A DNA stretch of 64,000 nt, taken from Numida meleagris. Lineage: Eukaryota; Chordata; Aves; Galliformes; Numididae. This document shows, piece by piece, positions 13,126-55,845 of the stretch; position 1 is the first letter of the stretch, and each line of letters starts with the position of its first letter. The notes under the pieces are model-generated. The model searched no databases, had not been told where the DNA came from, and saw nothing but the letters and a program-made list of their open reading frames with translations. Both the position numbers and the translations under genes were made by a program. The DNA lies in NCBI RefSeq assembly GCF_002078875.1, contig NC_034438.1:17169747-17233746 (forward strand), given 5' to 3'.

Positions 13126-13236
13126 CGCGCGGCGCCGCAGCGCGCTGCCGGCCGGGGCCGGGGCTGGGGCTGCTGGAGGCGGAGATGTGAGCCGTCGCGC
13201 CTCTCGCCTTCTTCCGCCGCTTTGCAATTTTTGCAA

Positions 13237-13282
13237 CGATGCAAAGCCGCGTGCTTTGATGTCTCTTTACAGCGATGCAAAG
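13237..13282 (+). repeat. Short direct repeat CGATGCAAAG
   Basis: Two identical CGATGCAAAG copies, 13237-13246 and 13273-13282, lie at the edge of the SLC38A9 CpG island. The core ATGCAAAG is one base from the POU octamer ATGCAAAT. Function is unknown. Confidence 0.5.
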
Positions 13283-13322
13283 CTGCAGCGTTGTCAGCGC
13301 TTCAAAGGCACAGGCTAGAGCT

Positions 13323-13457
13323 CGGGCGTCCAGCCTTTTGGCTTGCCTGGGCTGCATTCAGTGAAGAGGAATTGTCTTGGGCCACATACAGAACATACAA
13401 TATAGTTAATGAATATAAGTAACAAAACATATATATATATTTTTGTCTATTAAAATG
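13323..13457 (+). mobile_element. hAT (Charlie-type) nonautonomous remnant
   Basis: It starts at a hAT-like terminus (gggcgtccagccttttggct), continues 'ttgcctgggctgcattcagtg' and 'ttgtcttgggccacata', and ends in AT-rich sequence with 'agtaacaaaaca'. The same order of blocks recurs in reverse complement at 63728-63872, so this is a dispersed family. It is cut on its right by a CR1 copy. Confidence 0.7.
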
Positions 13458-14613
13458 TCTCCTTGGAGCCTTCTCTTCTCCAACCTCATAAACAATCATT
13501 CCCCCTCCTGTTTATAAGCTTCTTTCAAGTACTGGAAGGTCACAGTGAGGTCTCCCCGGAGCCTTCTCTTCTCCAAACTAAACAAGCCCAGTTCCCTCAA
13601 CCTTTCTTCAGAGGAGAGGTGCTCCAGCCCTCTCATCATCTTGGTGGCCCTCCTCTGGACCTGTTTCAAGAGCTCCACATCTTTCTTATGCTGGAGTCCC
13701 CAGGCCTGGACGCAGTACTGCAGATGGGGCCTCACAAGAGCTGAGCAGAGGGAGACAATCCCCTCCCTCTCCCTGCTGGCCACTCCTCTTTTAATGTAGC
13801 CCAGAACATAGTTGGCCTTCTGGTCTGCCAGCGCACGCTGCTGGCTCATGTCCAGCTTCTCATCCACCAGGACCTCCGAGTCCTTCTCTGCAGGGCTGCT
13901 CTCTAGGGGTTCTTCCCCCAGTCTGTATAAGTACCTGGGATTGCCATGGCCCAAGTGCAGCACCTTGCATTTGGCCTTGTTGAACCTCATTAGGTTCATA
14001 TGGGCTCACTTGTCCAGCCTGTCCAGGTCCCTCTGGATGGCTTCCCTTCCCTCTAATGTATTGACTACACCTCTCAACTTGTTGTCGTCTGCAAACTTGC
14101 TGAGGGTGCACTCAATTCCCTCATCTGTGTCACTGATAAAGATGTTGAAGAGCACCGGTCCCAAGACTGAGCCTTGGGGCTCACCACTTGTGAGCGGCCT
14201 CCACCCTGACATAGAACCATTAATCACAACCCTTTGGCTGCGACCAGCCAACAAGTTCTTAACCCACCGAACAGTCCATCCTTCAAATCCGTACCTCTCC
14301 GATTTAGAGAGGATGTGGCGAGGGACCATGTCAAAGGCTTTGCAGAAGTCCAGGTAGATGACATCCGTTGCCCTTCTCCTGTGCACCGATGCTGTCACTC
14401 CATCATAGAAGGCCACCAGATTGTTCAGGCAAGATCTGCCCCTGGTGAAGCCATGCTGGCTGCCTCAGATCTCCTCTTTGTCTTGTATGTGCCTTAACAT
14501 GTCTTCTAGGAGTATCTGCTCCGTGATCTTCCCAGGCACAGAGGTGAGGCTCACAGGCCTGTAGTTCCCCGGGTCATCCTTTCTCCCTTTCTTAAAAATG
14601 GGATATCTGCCAC
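13458..14613 (-). mobile_element. CR1 LINE fragment lacking its 3' end
   Basis: On the minus strand it encodes CR1 reverse transcriptase pieces: a segment with [16 protein letters not shown] and FADDNKLRG (about 14416-14006), then the thumb/C-terminal region with [18 protein letters not shown] and [15 protein letters not shown] (13999-13496). Frames are broken, so it is dead. Unlike almost all CR1 copies it lacks the 3' untranslated end and octamer. It instead begins with a short duplicated piece of its own ORF (13456-13480 repeats 13549-13573 with a few changes). It is close kin of the copy at 50 kb. Confidence 0.92.
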
Positions 14614-15045
14614 GCTTTCAAAAAAAATGCTTAATAAACTCACCATCAGCAAGTAGTTTTTGTTGTTGTTGTTGCTGTTGCAGTCAGAATTGTTATCACA
14701 TAACTAGCTTTTATAACAGAGTCTGAGTTTTAATTTTAATCTGTCAATTTTTAACTGAACGCTCTCTCCTTCATCCACAATTTTTCTTTTTTGGGGGGTT
14801 CTGGTTTTCTTTAGAGATGCCACGAGTTAGGTTGAAATATCAATATTGGCAATCACCGTGTTTTACTCAACAAGTGGTACAAGCACATGTTATGTGTAAT
14901 ACACATGGGTTTCAGTGCAACTGAGTGCGTGTGATAGCCAGGAGAGGAAGAATCAGCACTGCAGTGCACCCTCCTCTTGCCCTGGTTTCAGCTCAGATAG
15001 TGCTGATGGCACACCACTGCTTGGTTGTTACCATGTGATAGGTGC
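14614..15045. other. Intergenic, no gene; short (TTG)n
   Basis: A small TTG-rich microsatellite lies at about 14657-14681. The rest is AT-rich unique-looking sequence without a recognised element, up to the LTR target duplication. Confidence 0.6.
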
Positions 15046-15574
15046 TGTCATGGTTTTGTGATTTTCGGTTATTGGTATTCCACATCATAACATCATGTAG
15101 TGGACATACCTAGTTCTCAGAAGAGAAGGACTACTACAGTCCCCACGGTACTTTGCTCCTTTGTTACCGTTTTCCAGCCGGAGGGAAAAGATAGAAGCTC
15201 GCAGTATAAAAACTTGCAGATCACGAGACCTCGTCCCTTTTTCCGCCGTCTCTCGTCTTGGCAGCACCTCGCTCTCTAGCCGTCTTATCGTCGGTAGTAG
15301 AGTAAGGCCTACCTTGACTTTGGGACATTCTCTCTCTCTGTGTTGGATTTATCAGCTTAAATTGTAATTATATTGTATTATAGTGTGTTGTTTTGCATTC
15401 CGATATTTTATTTAGTAAATTAGTTTGTTTCTACTCAGATTGTTGCCGCTGTTCTTTGCTCTCAGGGCCATCTCCCTACCCTTTTCCCCTTTTCCCTTTT
15501 CCCGGGACGTGGGCCCTTGGGTCCCCCGTCCCCTTTGTCACGGAATCGGGCCTAACGCCCGTAAACCGTTGACA
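15046..15574 (+). mobile_element. Solo endogenous-retrovirus LTR with 5-bp target duplication
   Basis: The element starts TGTCATGG and ends CCGTTGACA, giving TGTCA/TGACA inverted ends of retroviral type. GGTGC flanks it directly on both sides (15041-15045 and 15575-15579). It contains a TATA box (TATAAAA, 15205-15211) and a pyrimidine-rich 3' part with a possible weak AGTAAA poly(A) signal near 15413. No internal retroviral genes or second LTR are present, so it is a solo LTR left by recombination. A 5-bp duplication fits ERVL or some ERV1 elements; I cannot name the family. It is in the same orientation as DDX4, about 3.1 kb upstream. Confidence 0.87.
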
Positions 15575-15591
15575 GGTGCACACCTGGGTCA

Positions 15592-15692
15592 GGTTGGGCT
15601 GCTCTGTGGGGTAGAGTTGCCAACATGATGGCACGAGGGCAGGGAGTATTGCGAGCTGTGCTGGGCTGCATGCAGCCCAAGGGTTGGACATG
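15592..15692 (-). mobile_element. hAT (Charlie-type) terminal fragment
   Basis: In reverse complement it reads CATGTCCAACCCTTGGGCTG, then gcatgcagcccag. This is the start of the same hAT class seen at 30785 (CATGCCCAACCCATGGGCCT). Only about 100 bases are recognisable and the other end is not seen. Confidence 0.55.
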
Positions 15693-16039
15693 TCGGGGCT
15701 GGGGGATCAGGTGACAGACTGCCTGTTCCACTGAACAGAGACAAAACATCGGATTCGGCTTCAACAAGTTGAGCAATATTGTTCAGAGCAACCAGTGTCC
15801 TAGTGCTCTTCCTGGCTCTCGCCTCACCCATTTTTTTCATTGGAATCAAATTCTCAAGTGTAACGGCCTGGCGCCATCTCAGCTGCCATTAACTAGCATG
15901 CACTGCAACAAGATGTCCACCACACACTCTCCTCTGGGCACTGAGCGCACTTGAGTGTGGTCAGCAACCATGACACAAACACTAGGACTTGCGGAGGTCC
16001 ATCAGGTGCATTTATAATGGTTCATACTGGGCTGGTTAT
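15693..16039. other. Intergenic, no feature recognised
   Basis: This could be the remainder of the hAT fragment or another old repeat. No coding potential is evident. Confidence 0.4.
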
Positions 16040-16118
16040 CACGGAATTGTAGAAGTTGGAAGGGAACTCTGGGGATCATCAAACCCAACCACCTGTCAAA
16101 GTAAGTTCCCTAGAGTAG
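16040..16118 (-). repeat. Short CR1 3' fragment
   Basis: The segment 'cacggaattgtagaagttgg', 'aagggaactctggggatcat' and 'caaacccaacc' is an antisense CR1 3' end with a degenerate octamer. It lies immediately before a larger CR1 copy. Confidence 0.6.
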
Positions 16119-16137
16119 GTTGCTCAAGAACAGTTAT

Positions 16138-16906
16138 AGAATCATAGAATCATAGAACTAGCAAGGTTGGAAAAGACCTACAAGATCATCCAGGCCAACC
16201 ATCCACCTACCACCAATATAACCCTACTAAACCATGTCTCTCAACACAACATCTAAACATTTCTTGAACACCTCCAGGGACGGTGACTCCACCACCTCCC
16301 TGGGCAGCCCATTCCAGCACCTGACCACTCTTTCAGAAAAGTAGTATTTCCTAACGTCCAGCCTGAAGCTCCCCTGGTGCAACTTGAGGCCATTCCCCCT
16401 CGTCCTGTCACTAGTTACAAGAGAGAAGAGGCCCACACCCAGCTCACTACAACCTCCCTTCAGGTAGCTGTAAAGAGTGATAAGGTCTCCCCTGAGCCTC
16501 CTCTTCTCCAGACTGAACAATCCCAGCTCCCTCAGCCGCTCCTCGTAAGCCCTGTGCTCCAGACCCCTCACCAGCTTTGTCACCCTCCTCTGAACACACT
16601 CCAGGGCCTCAATGTGTTTCTTGCAGTGAGGGGCCCAAAACTGGACACAGTACTCAAGGTGCAGCCTCACCAGTGCTGAGTACAGAGGGACAATTACTTC
16701 CCTACTCCTACTGGCAACACTATTTCTGATACAAGCCAGGATGCCACTGACCTTCTTGGCCACCTGGGCACACTGCTGGCTCATGTTCAGCCAAGCATTG
16801 ACCATTACACCCACCTTCATTTGTTCCACACAATCTACCAGCCACTCTGCCCCAAGCCTGTAGCATTGCCTGAGGTTGTTGTGGCCAAAGTGCAGGAAAA
16901 TCACTG
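16138..16906 (-). mobile_element. CR1 LINE 3' copy with open RT C-terminal frame
   Basis: It begins with two reversed octamers (atagaatcatagaatcatag) and runs through the CR1 3' UTR into ORF2. The minus-strand frame 16904-16227 stays open for 225 codons and reads the C-terminal part of CR1 reverse transcriptase ([54 protein letters not shown]). It is truncated at 16906, before the catalytic FADD motif, so it is not functional. Confidence 0.93.
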
Positions 16907-17924
16907 GTTGGTAAGGTTACCTTTTTTATTGTTGTTCCCAGTTAAATTAAGGTGGGAACATGTCCTTTTCATAATTATATTGTAGGAATGTTTATAGCTC
17001 TTGCTAGGGAAAACTGAACTATGTACAAGGAAGACAGCACTTAGACAGCTTTCCCACATGAGAAAGCTATTTCAAAGCAAGCTCAGCACATATCCCCAAT
17101 ATGTACTTCCTCAAACACAGCCCAAAACAGACAGCAAGGCCGAGTAGCAGAACTGCTCCATAAAGGAAACTGCTGCATAATCTGAATTTCAGACTGCAGG
17201 AGGAAACGAGGCAGCAGACTAATCACCTGTTACCCTGACTCTCAGCTATGTGCGATCCAAGTCACACCAAACTCTGCTTCCTGCAGCCTTTCCTTCACTC
17301 CCATCTTTTGCACCTTAGACACCCTTACCATTCAAGTACTTTGTGGCTTTTAGAAATTCGAAGAATTCAGTCAGTTAGTCACAAGTCTTGCCACGTGCTA
17401 TCATGTTAATTTGAAAATCAGTGGAAACACCACCTGCAGATGCTGTAAGTGATTACAACCAAAACACACAAAAGCAGAGATATGGGAAGAATTTAACATT
17501 TTCATCATACAAGAAGCTAGTCCCACCCTTGAAAGCTACCTTCATCATTCTGTGCTATGAAAGACTTAAATAGTTAGAACCATAGTAGATACATGGCTTG
17601 TATTTCCTTGCATTCTTTGTCATTAACTACAGGCCTTGAAATATTTTTGCTTGGAAAAAGGATTTAATGCAAGAACTGTGATTTGCTAACAAGCAAACGT
17701 GAAAGAAATGTGTAAATTCTCCTGCACCCTCTAATAAAAGCACTACTATTAGAAATGGCTTTTAAAAAGAGCGTTCAGTAACTGCCTGCATTGTGTTGCA
17801 GCTTTCTATTCTGCAACACACAACCTTCTGGGCAAAGCACATACTCTGCCACACATCTGGGTAGTGCCTTGGAAAAAGGGAGCCCACATTCACCGAAGGC
17901 CTCTTGATGAGGTCCCTCTTTGGG
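16907..17924. other. Intergenic, no feature recognised
   Basis: This is about 1 kb of AT-rich sequence upstream of DDX4, between two CR1 copies. No exon, promoter motif or repeat family was recognised. Confidence 0.5.
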
Positions 17925-18158
17925 AACAGTGAGGTCTCCTAGGTGCCTTCTCTTCTCCAAGCCAAATAAGCCCAGCTCCTTCAGCTTTTTTTCGCGGAGA
18001 GGTGCTCTAGCCTTCTGATCATCTCTGCGTCCCTCCTCGGGACCCGCACCAGCAACTCCGCATACTCCTTGTGCTGAGGCCCTAGGCCTGGACATGGTAT
18101 TCCAGATGGGGCTTCACAAGGGCAGAGCAGAGAGGGACAATCCCCTCCCTCACCCTGA
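17925..18158 (-). repeat. CR1 LINE internal fragment upstream of DDX4
   Basis: Antisense CR1 ORF2 text is visible: 'ggtgccttctcttctccaag', 'aagcccagctccttcag', 'ggcctggacatggtattcca' and 'gggcagagcagagagggaca'. It lacks the CR1 3' end and stops about 500 bases before the DDX4 first exon. Confidence 0.8.
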
Positions 18159-18379
18159 AATTACGCATGTACTTAATTTTGTCCATATTTTTGCAACAGT
18201 ATAGCCTGCGTGGCAGCTGTTCTGTCACACAGCTGAATTCACTAGGTCCCTGCAAAACAAAAGGCACTCGCACAGCCACTGCAACACATGAGGAGCTATG
18301 CAGGTGATCCCTACAGGACAGGTGTAAGGACGGACAGCTCCTGCGACGGCCCTCCTGCACCCTCTAGCTTCATTTTCTG

Positions 18380-18800
18380 CCCGCGCTCCTCACATACCCT
18401 GAAACGCACAAGGGGCAGGCAGCAAGAGCAACCTCGCCCTCCTTCCCGCCCAACGCCGTACCGCTCAGGCCGCGGCCGCCCACCAGGAGCGCTAACACCA
18501 CCTTCTCACCCCGCCCCCAGCCCGCGCCCCTAGCGGCTCCGACTGCTGCAGCGCATGCACCGCGTGACGACTCGCGCTCCCATTGGCTGGCGGTCGAAGC
18601 ACGGCCGGGGCACGCGGTGGCGGCTATATAACGCGTCTCGGGAGACGGCGCCATGTTTTGTGGAGCGGAGTGTGAACGCTGCGGAGGCTGGTAGGTGGGC
18701 GCGCGGCGCGGGTGCGGCGCATCGGAACCACAGCGGAGCTGGGCGTGGGGGCAAGGGCGGTGCGTGCCGGGGAGGGCTCTGTCGCGTGTTTGCACCGCGA
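18380..18800 (+). promoter_or_regulatory. DDX4: DDX4 GC-rich promoter region
   Basis: A CpG-rich block surrounds the DDX4 first exon. In order it has an NRF1-like GCGCATGCAC (18551-18560), a TGACG half-site (about 18565), an inverted CCAAT box ATTGG (18582-18586), a TATA box TATATAA (18625-18631), and a YY1-like CGCCATGTT (18649-18657) where transcription should start. NRF1 and CRE-type sites are common in germline promoters. A TATA box inside a CpG island suggests a focused start near 18655. Confidence 0.75.
18655..18690 (+). other. DDX4: DDX4 noncoding exon 1 (start approximate)
   Basis: The exon ends GGAGGCTG|GTAGGT (last base 18690). The start is placed about 30 bases after the TATA box. 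An ATG at 18653-18655 overlaps the likely start site. If included in the transcript it would open a 13-codon upstream frame that ends at a TGA formed just after the junction with exon 2. Confidence 0.65.
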
Positions 18801-18881
18801 GAACCGTCGGGATGGTGGCATCTGGGAGGAGGGTTCAGCTAACCTGCACCTGATCCTGTAGGTGAGCTGGTGGCATTCGCT

Positions 18882-52366
<33,485 letters not shown>

Positions 52367-52540
52367 AGCGTATTTAGTACTAGACTGTGTTGTATTCTGT
52401 TGTGGCTTAAGTGAACTGTTGCGGTTAATGTTTAATTACTGTTAAGCTTTATGAAACGCTTTGTGTTTGCAGGGTACCTTATATCTTATGATGATGCTTT
52501 CAACAATGAAAAATAAACCCATTGTTGATACTCAATGTAG
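52367..52540 (+). other. DDX4: DDX4 3' UTR (end approximate)
   Basis: This is a short 3' UTR of about 170 bases, from the stop to shortly after the AATAAA. Confidence 0.75.
52512..52517 (+). terminator. DDX4: DDX4 poly(A) signal AATAAA
   Basis: AATAAA lies 146 bases after the stop codon, the first canonical signal downstream. Cleavage would be expected about 15-25 bases later. Confidence 0.8.
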
Positions 52541-53965
52541 GAAGACAAAAGCCATTTTCAGGAAAAAAAAGCCTGATACTATGTGTTAAGTGTTTCAGTC
52601 AGTAGGTGTTTGCTGGTGCTTGTATGTTGCTATAAATAATAAGTTACTGTGAATGAGTAGTTGTCATCCCTGTTTTGCTTGCAAGTAGAAAATAGCATAT
52701 CACTTGAACTTAATACTTCATTATTAAAATTCAGTTAAATTGCAACTTGGAAACAGTGTATGTATTTAATGGACAGCATGACTCCTTTTCTTGACAATTC
52801 TCCTTGAGGATTTGTGTATCCATTATGGCTATCAGGTCAGAAATTTGGGGTTTTCTTGATTTGCTAGCTGCAGGAAATGCATATGAGTAGTAATATCTGG
52901 AGGAAGATGTGCGGTTGAAGTCTTCCACTTCTATGAAAAACAACCGAAGTAACTGCAGTCATGGGTCATATGTATCTTAGAATAAGCCTCTGAAGGAAAG
53001 CGACCTATCCTTGTTTCAAGGATCACTTAGATCACGAGGTGTTTTTTGCTTTGCCTTTTATCTTATACCTGTTTGACTGGGGAGTATCAGGATGAGTTGT
53101 GTAGCTGACTAGAAAGGTATTCTGGATCTGTTGTAGGCTTGCGTTTTATTTGTAGCTTGTAATGTAATTCTTAGCATAGTTTTTTGTATGTTTTGTACAT
53201 TTCATTACATTTAGTACTATTCATCAAAGCGTCTCAAATGATTTCTACTAGAAATAGGTGTAAACACAATGTGTAACCTGAACTCATGAGCTTTCCTTAA
53301 CTTCCTTACTTAAAGGAATGCATGTTAAGCTTTGTTTAATTTGATGCGAGTGGAAAGGGGGGAGTTTGCAAGAAAAAAGTCTGTTTTTTTAAATTCAGCT
53401 TTATCTAGTTAAAACTGAAAAGTAAGAATGTGCTCACACGTGCAGTATTTTTGAAAGGCACGTTTGACTACTGATTTGTTTCAGTTCTCTGCTCTTTGTA
53501 GATAACTATTTATCTTCTACTGCATGGAAGGATCTTTCTTAGTTAATTTCCTCTCATTTCCAGTTAAAAAGAGGCTGCATGGAATAACTGCTTGAACTTG
53601 CCTGCCTGAAGTCCTGAAGTAGAGTATCTCTTTGTTTTGAAAGATATACATCAAACTACATTCTTCCCTTTTCCTCTTCTTCTGGTAGATGTAGATGTGC
53701 TCCTGGGTATCTAAATTGTCAGAAGCGTTAATGAAAACGATCTCTTTAAGAAAAAAAGCGACAATCAGCTAACTTTACCAATCTTAACAATAGGTCATGG
53801 GTTAAACACACTGTGCGTAAATTTGGAACCAGTTCTAAAGTCTCTTGAGAACACTTGAAGGCATAATGCTTGCAAATGTTTTTTGAAATGCTCTGTTAAA
53901 ACAGCGTGTAACTAAGCTTAAAATCATATTCTTCAGCACAGACTTTCTGGGCAAGGCAGACTTTC
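52541..53965. other. Intergenic, no feature recognised
   Basis: AT-rich sequence after DDX4; no exon, repeat or RNA gene is recognised. Confidence 0.55.
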
Positions 53966-55760
53966 ACTGAATCACAGAACTGTAGAGGTTGGAAGTGACC
54001 TCTAGAGATTTACTGAGTCTAACTGCCCCCTTCAAAGCAGGCTTCCGGCAGCAGGCTGCACAGGTGGGCGTCCAGGTGGGTCTTGAATCCAGAGAACGAG
54101 AATCAACAACCTCCCTGGGCGGCCTGTTCCAGTGCTCTGTCACCCTCACTGTGAAGGTGAGGAACTTCATATGCTCAAGTTTATGGCCATTTCCCCTTGT
54201 CCTGTCCCCACAGATCACTGGTCCAAATGGTTCTGGTCAGAAAATTATCTGCAACACGTTGCCGGAACCATCTGGACCTCACATGCCTGGCCATGCTGCT
54301 TACCCAACAGGTGCCTGGATGATTAAAGTACCCCCTGAAAACCAGTGCATGGGATTGCGAGGCTATTTCCAGCTGCTTGTAGAAGGCCTCATTGACTTCA
54401 TCCCTGATCTGGTGTCTTGTAGTTCACCCCACAACGGTGTCATCCATATCAGCCCACCCCTTAATTCTCACCTACATGCTCTCCATGTGTTCTTCACCCT
54501 CCCCCCAGTGGATCTCAGTACGTTCTAGTTGCTCTCTCACATAAAGGGCAACTCCTCCACCTTGTTTCCCCAGCCTGTTTTTCCCAAAAAGGACATAGCC
54601 CTCCACAACAGCATTCCAGTCGTGTGAGCTGTCCCACCACGTCTCTGTGATTGCAGTGGGACCATGGCCCTGTGACTGTACACAGATCTCCAGCTCATCC
54701 TGTTTATTTTCCGTGGTGTACGCAGTGGTATATGGGCACTTTAGGGAAGCAGCAGGTGCAGTTACCCCTAGAGGGACAGAAGAAGATTTTGGATGGGGTA
54801 TCAGCAACATGACTTTCTCTGAGGATCCCTTGCATGATCCTATGGGACAATTCAGTGGTTTTTCCTTGCAATCTCCAACAATGACAACATACCCCAGCCC
54901 TTCTCTGTCACATCTAACTTCCCTCCCTTACCGTTCAAACCTAGTTTAAAGCCCTGGTAATCAATCTAGAGGGCTTGCTCCCCAGAACACATGAGCCCCA
55001 CTTGCTCAGTTGGAGTCGGTCAGAAGCACACATACCCAGCCTCTCAAAGGCCTGTTGAAGACTGAAATACCCAAAACTTTGATCAGCACACCACTCCCTC
55101 AGCCAGTCATTTACCTGACTCATTCTCCTCCTTCTTTCCAGATTCCAGCTACCCATAGGGAGGACAGAGGAGAACACTACCTGCACTCCTGATCCCTTCA
55201 ACATCTTTCCAAGGGATGCAAAGTCCTTTTTAGCATTCTTCAGTTTCCTTGTCACAGCATCCTGGGACCCAGCGTGAATGATGATGAAAGGATAGTAGTC
55301 TTCCAGTTTAATAAGCTGCGGTAGAGCCTTCTTAATGTCTCTAACATGTGCCTGTGGCAGACAGCGCACCTCTCTGGAGAGGTTATCCAGGTGGCAAATG
55401 GGAGCCTCAGTGGCCTCCATCAAGTCCCCAGTTACTAAGACTCTCCACCCTTACTAGGTTGCACTTACTTCCTATGCTTGTTATTCCCTGCATTCTCTAT
55501 GTGCTTCTCGGGACATGCGTTCTGAGTACTTTCCAGACCTTCATCCCTCTCTAGCCCGAGAGCCTTGTATCTTTTACTCAGGGACACTGCAGGGGTTGGT
55601 GGCACTGTGGATGTTGGGGGCAGACGCCTCCTTCTGCTTCGAGCAGAGATGAAGGCCCAGCCCTTTTTCTCTCGTGGGTTGTCTAGCCCTCTGTCCTGCA
55701 GGTGAGCAGGTGGGTTGTCTACTTCCACTTGCAGGGTCCTCGCTAATGTGGCGATTACAA
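53966..55760 (-). mobile_element. CR1 LINE copy with most of ORF2 deleted
   Basis: It starts with a reversed CR1 3' end ('gaatcacagaactgtagagg') and runs to about 54220 in CR1 RT C-terminal/3' UTR sequence. It then jumps directly to endonuclease sequence (54810-54472: ITETWWDSSHDWN, GGGVALYVREQLE) and on to ORF1 (55423-54941 and up to about 55760). Nearly all of the reverse transcriptase is absent. Upstream ORF1 text includes NPREKKGWAFISARSRRRR. Confidence 0.88.
54941..55423 (-). pseudogene. CR1 ORF1 SGNH-esterase-like frame, catalytic serine lost
   Basis: An open frame of about 160 codons contains EATEAPICHLDN, PFIIIHAGSQDAVTR, GSGVQVVFSSVLPMGS and QLSKWGSCVLGSKPSRLI, the blocks of the esterase domain in CR1 ORF1. 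Just upstream the block I motif, normally GDS, reads GDL (VLVTGDLMEATEA), so the nucleophile is gone. It is a relic despite the open frame. Confidence 0.85.
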
Positions 55761-55761
55761 T

Positions 55762-55845
55762 GACTTTGCTCATGCTCTTCATATCTTTGCTTCATGCTCT
55801 TCATATGACTTCAATGACTTTGCTTTGTGCTCTTCATATACTTCG
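55762..55845 (+). repeat. Short imperfect tandem repeat
   Basis: Three copies of a unit built on 'tttgctt(c)atgctcttcatat' occur, with one longer spacer containing 'gacttcaatgac'. It lies at the outer edge of the CR1 ORF1 remnant, so it may be part of or derived from it. Confidence 0.65.

Larger units (their letters stand above)
12660..13200 (-). promoter_or_regulatory. SLC38A9: SLC38A9 CpG-island promoter
   Basis: A sharp switch from AT-rich intron to very GC- and CpG-rich sequence occurs at about 12660 and persists to about 13200. It holds the donor of the noncoding first exon of SLC38A9 and a ZNF143-type motif. There is no TATA box on the minus strand, as expected for a housekeeping CpG promoter. 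The long open frames on both strands are a by-product of high GC content. Confidence 0.8.

Noticed and set aside
12604..13422. Several long overlapping open frames on both strands (up to 248 codons)
   Set aside because: They lie in a CpG island where stop codons are rare, overlap each other in all frames, and have Pro/Arg/Ala-rich content without homology. The region is the SLC38A9 promoter and noncoding exon.
16227..16904. 225-codon minus-strand frame as a host gene
   Set aside because: It is the C-terminal part of CR1 reverse transcriptase with the CR1 3' UTR and octamer directly attached, not a cellular gene.
53989..54528. 179-codon plus-strand frame
   Set aside because: It is the antisense shadow of a CR1 copy read on the minus strand (3' UTR plus endonuclease).
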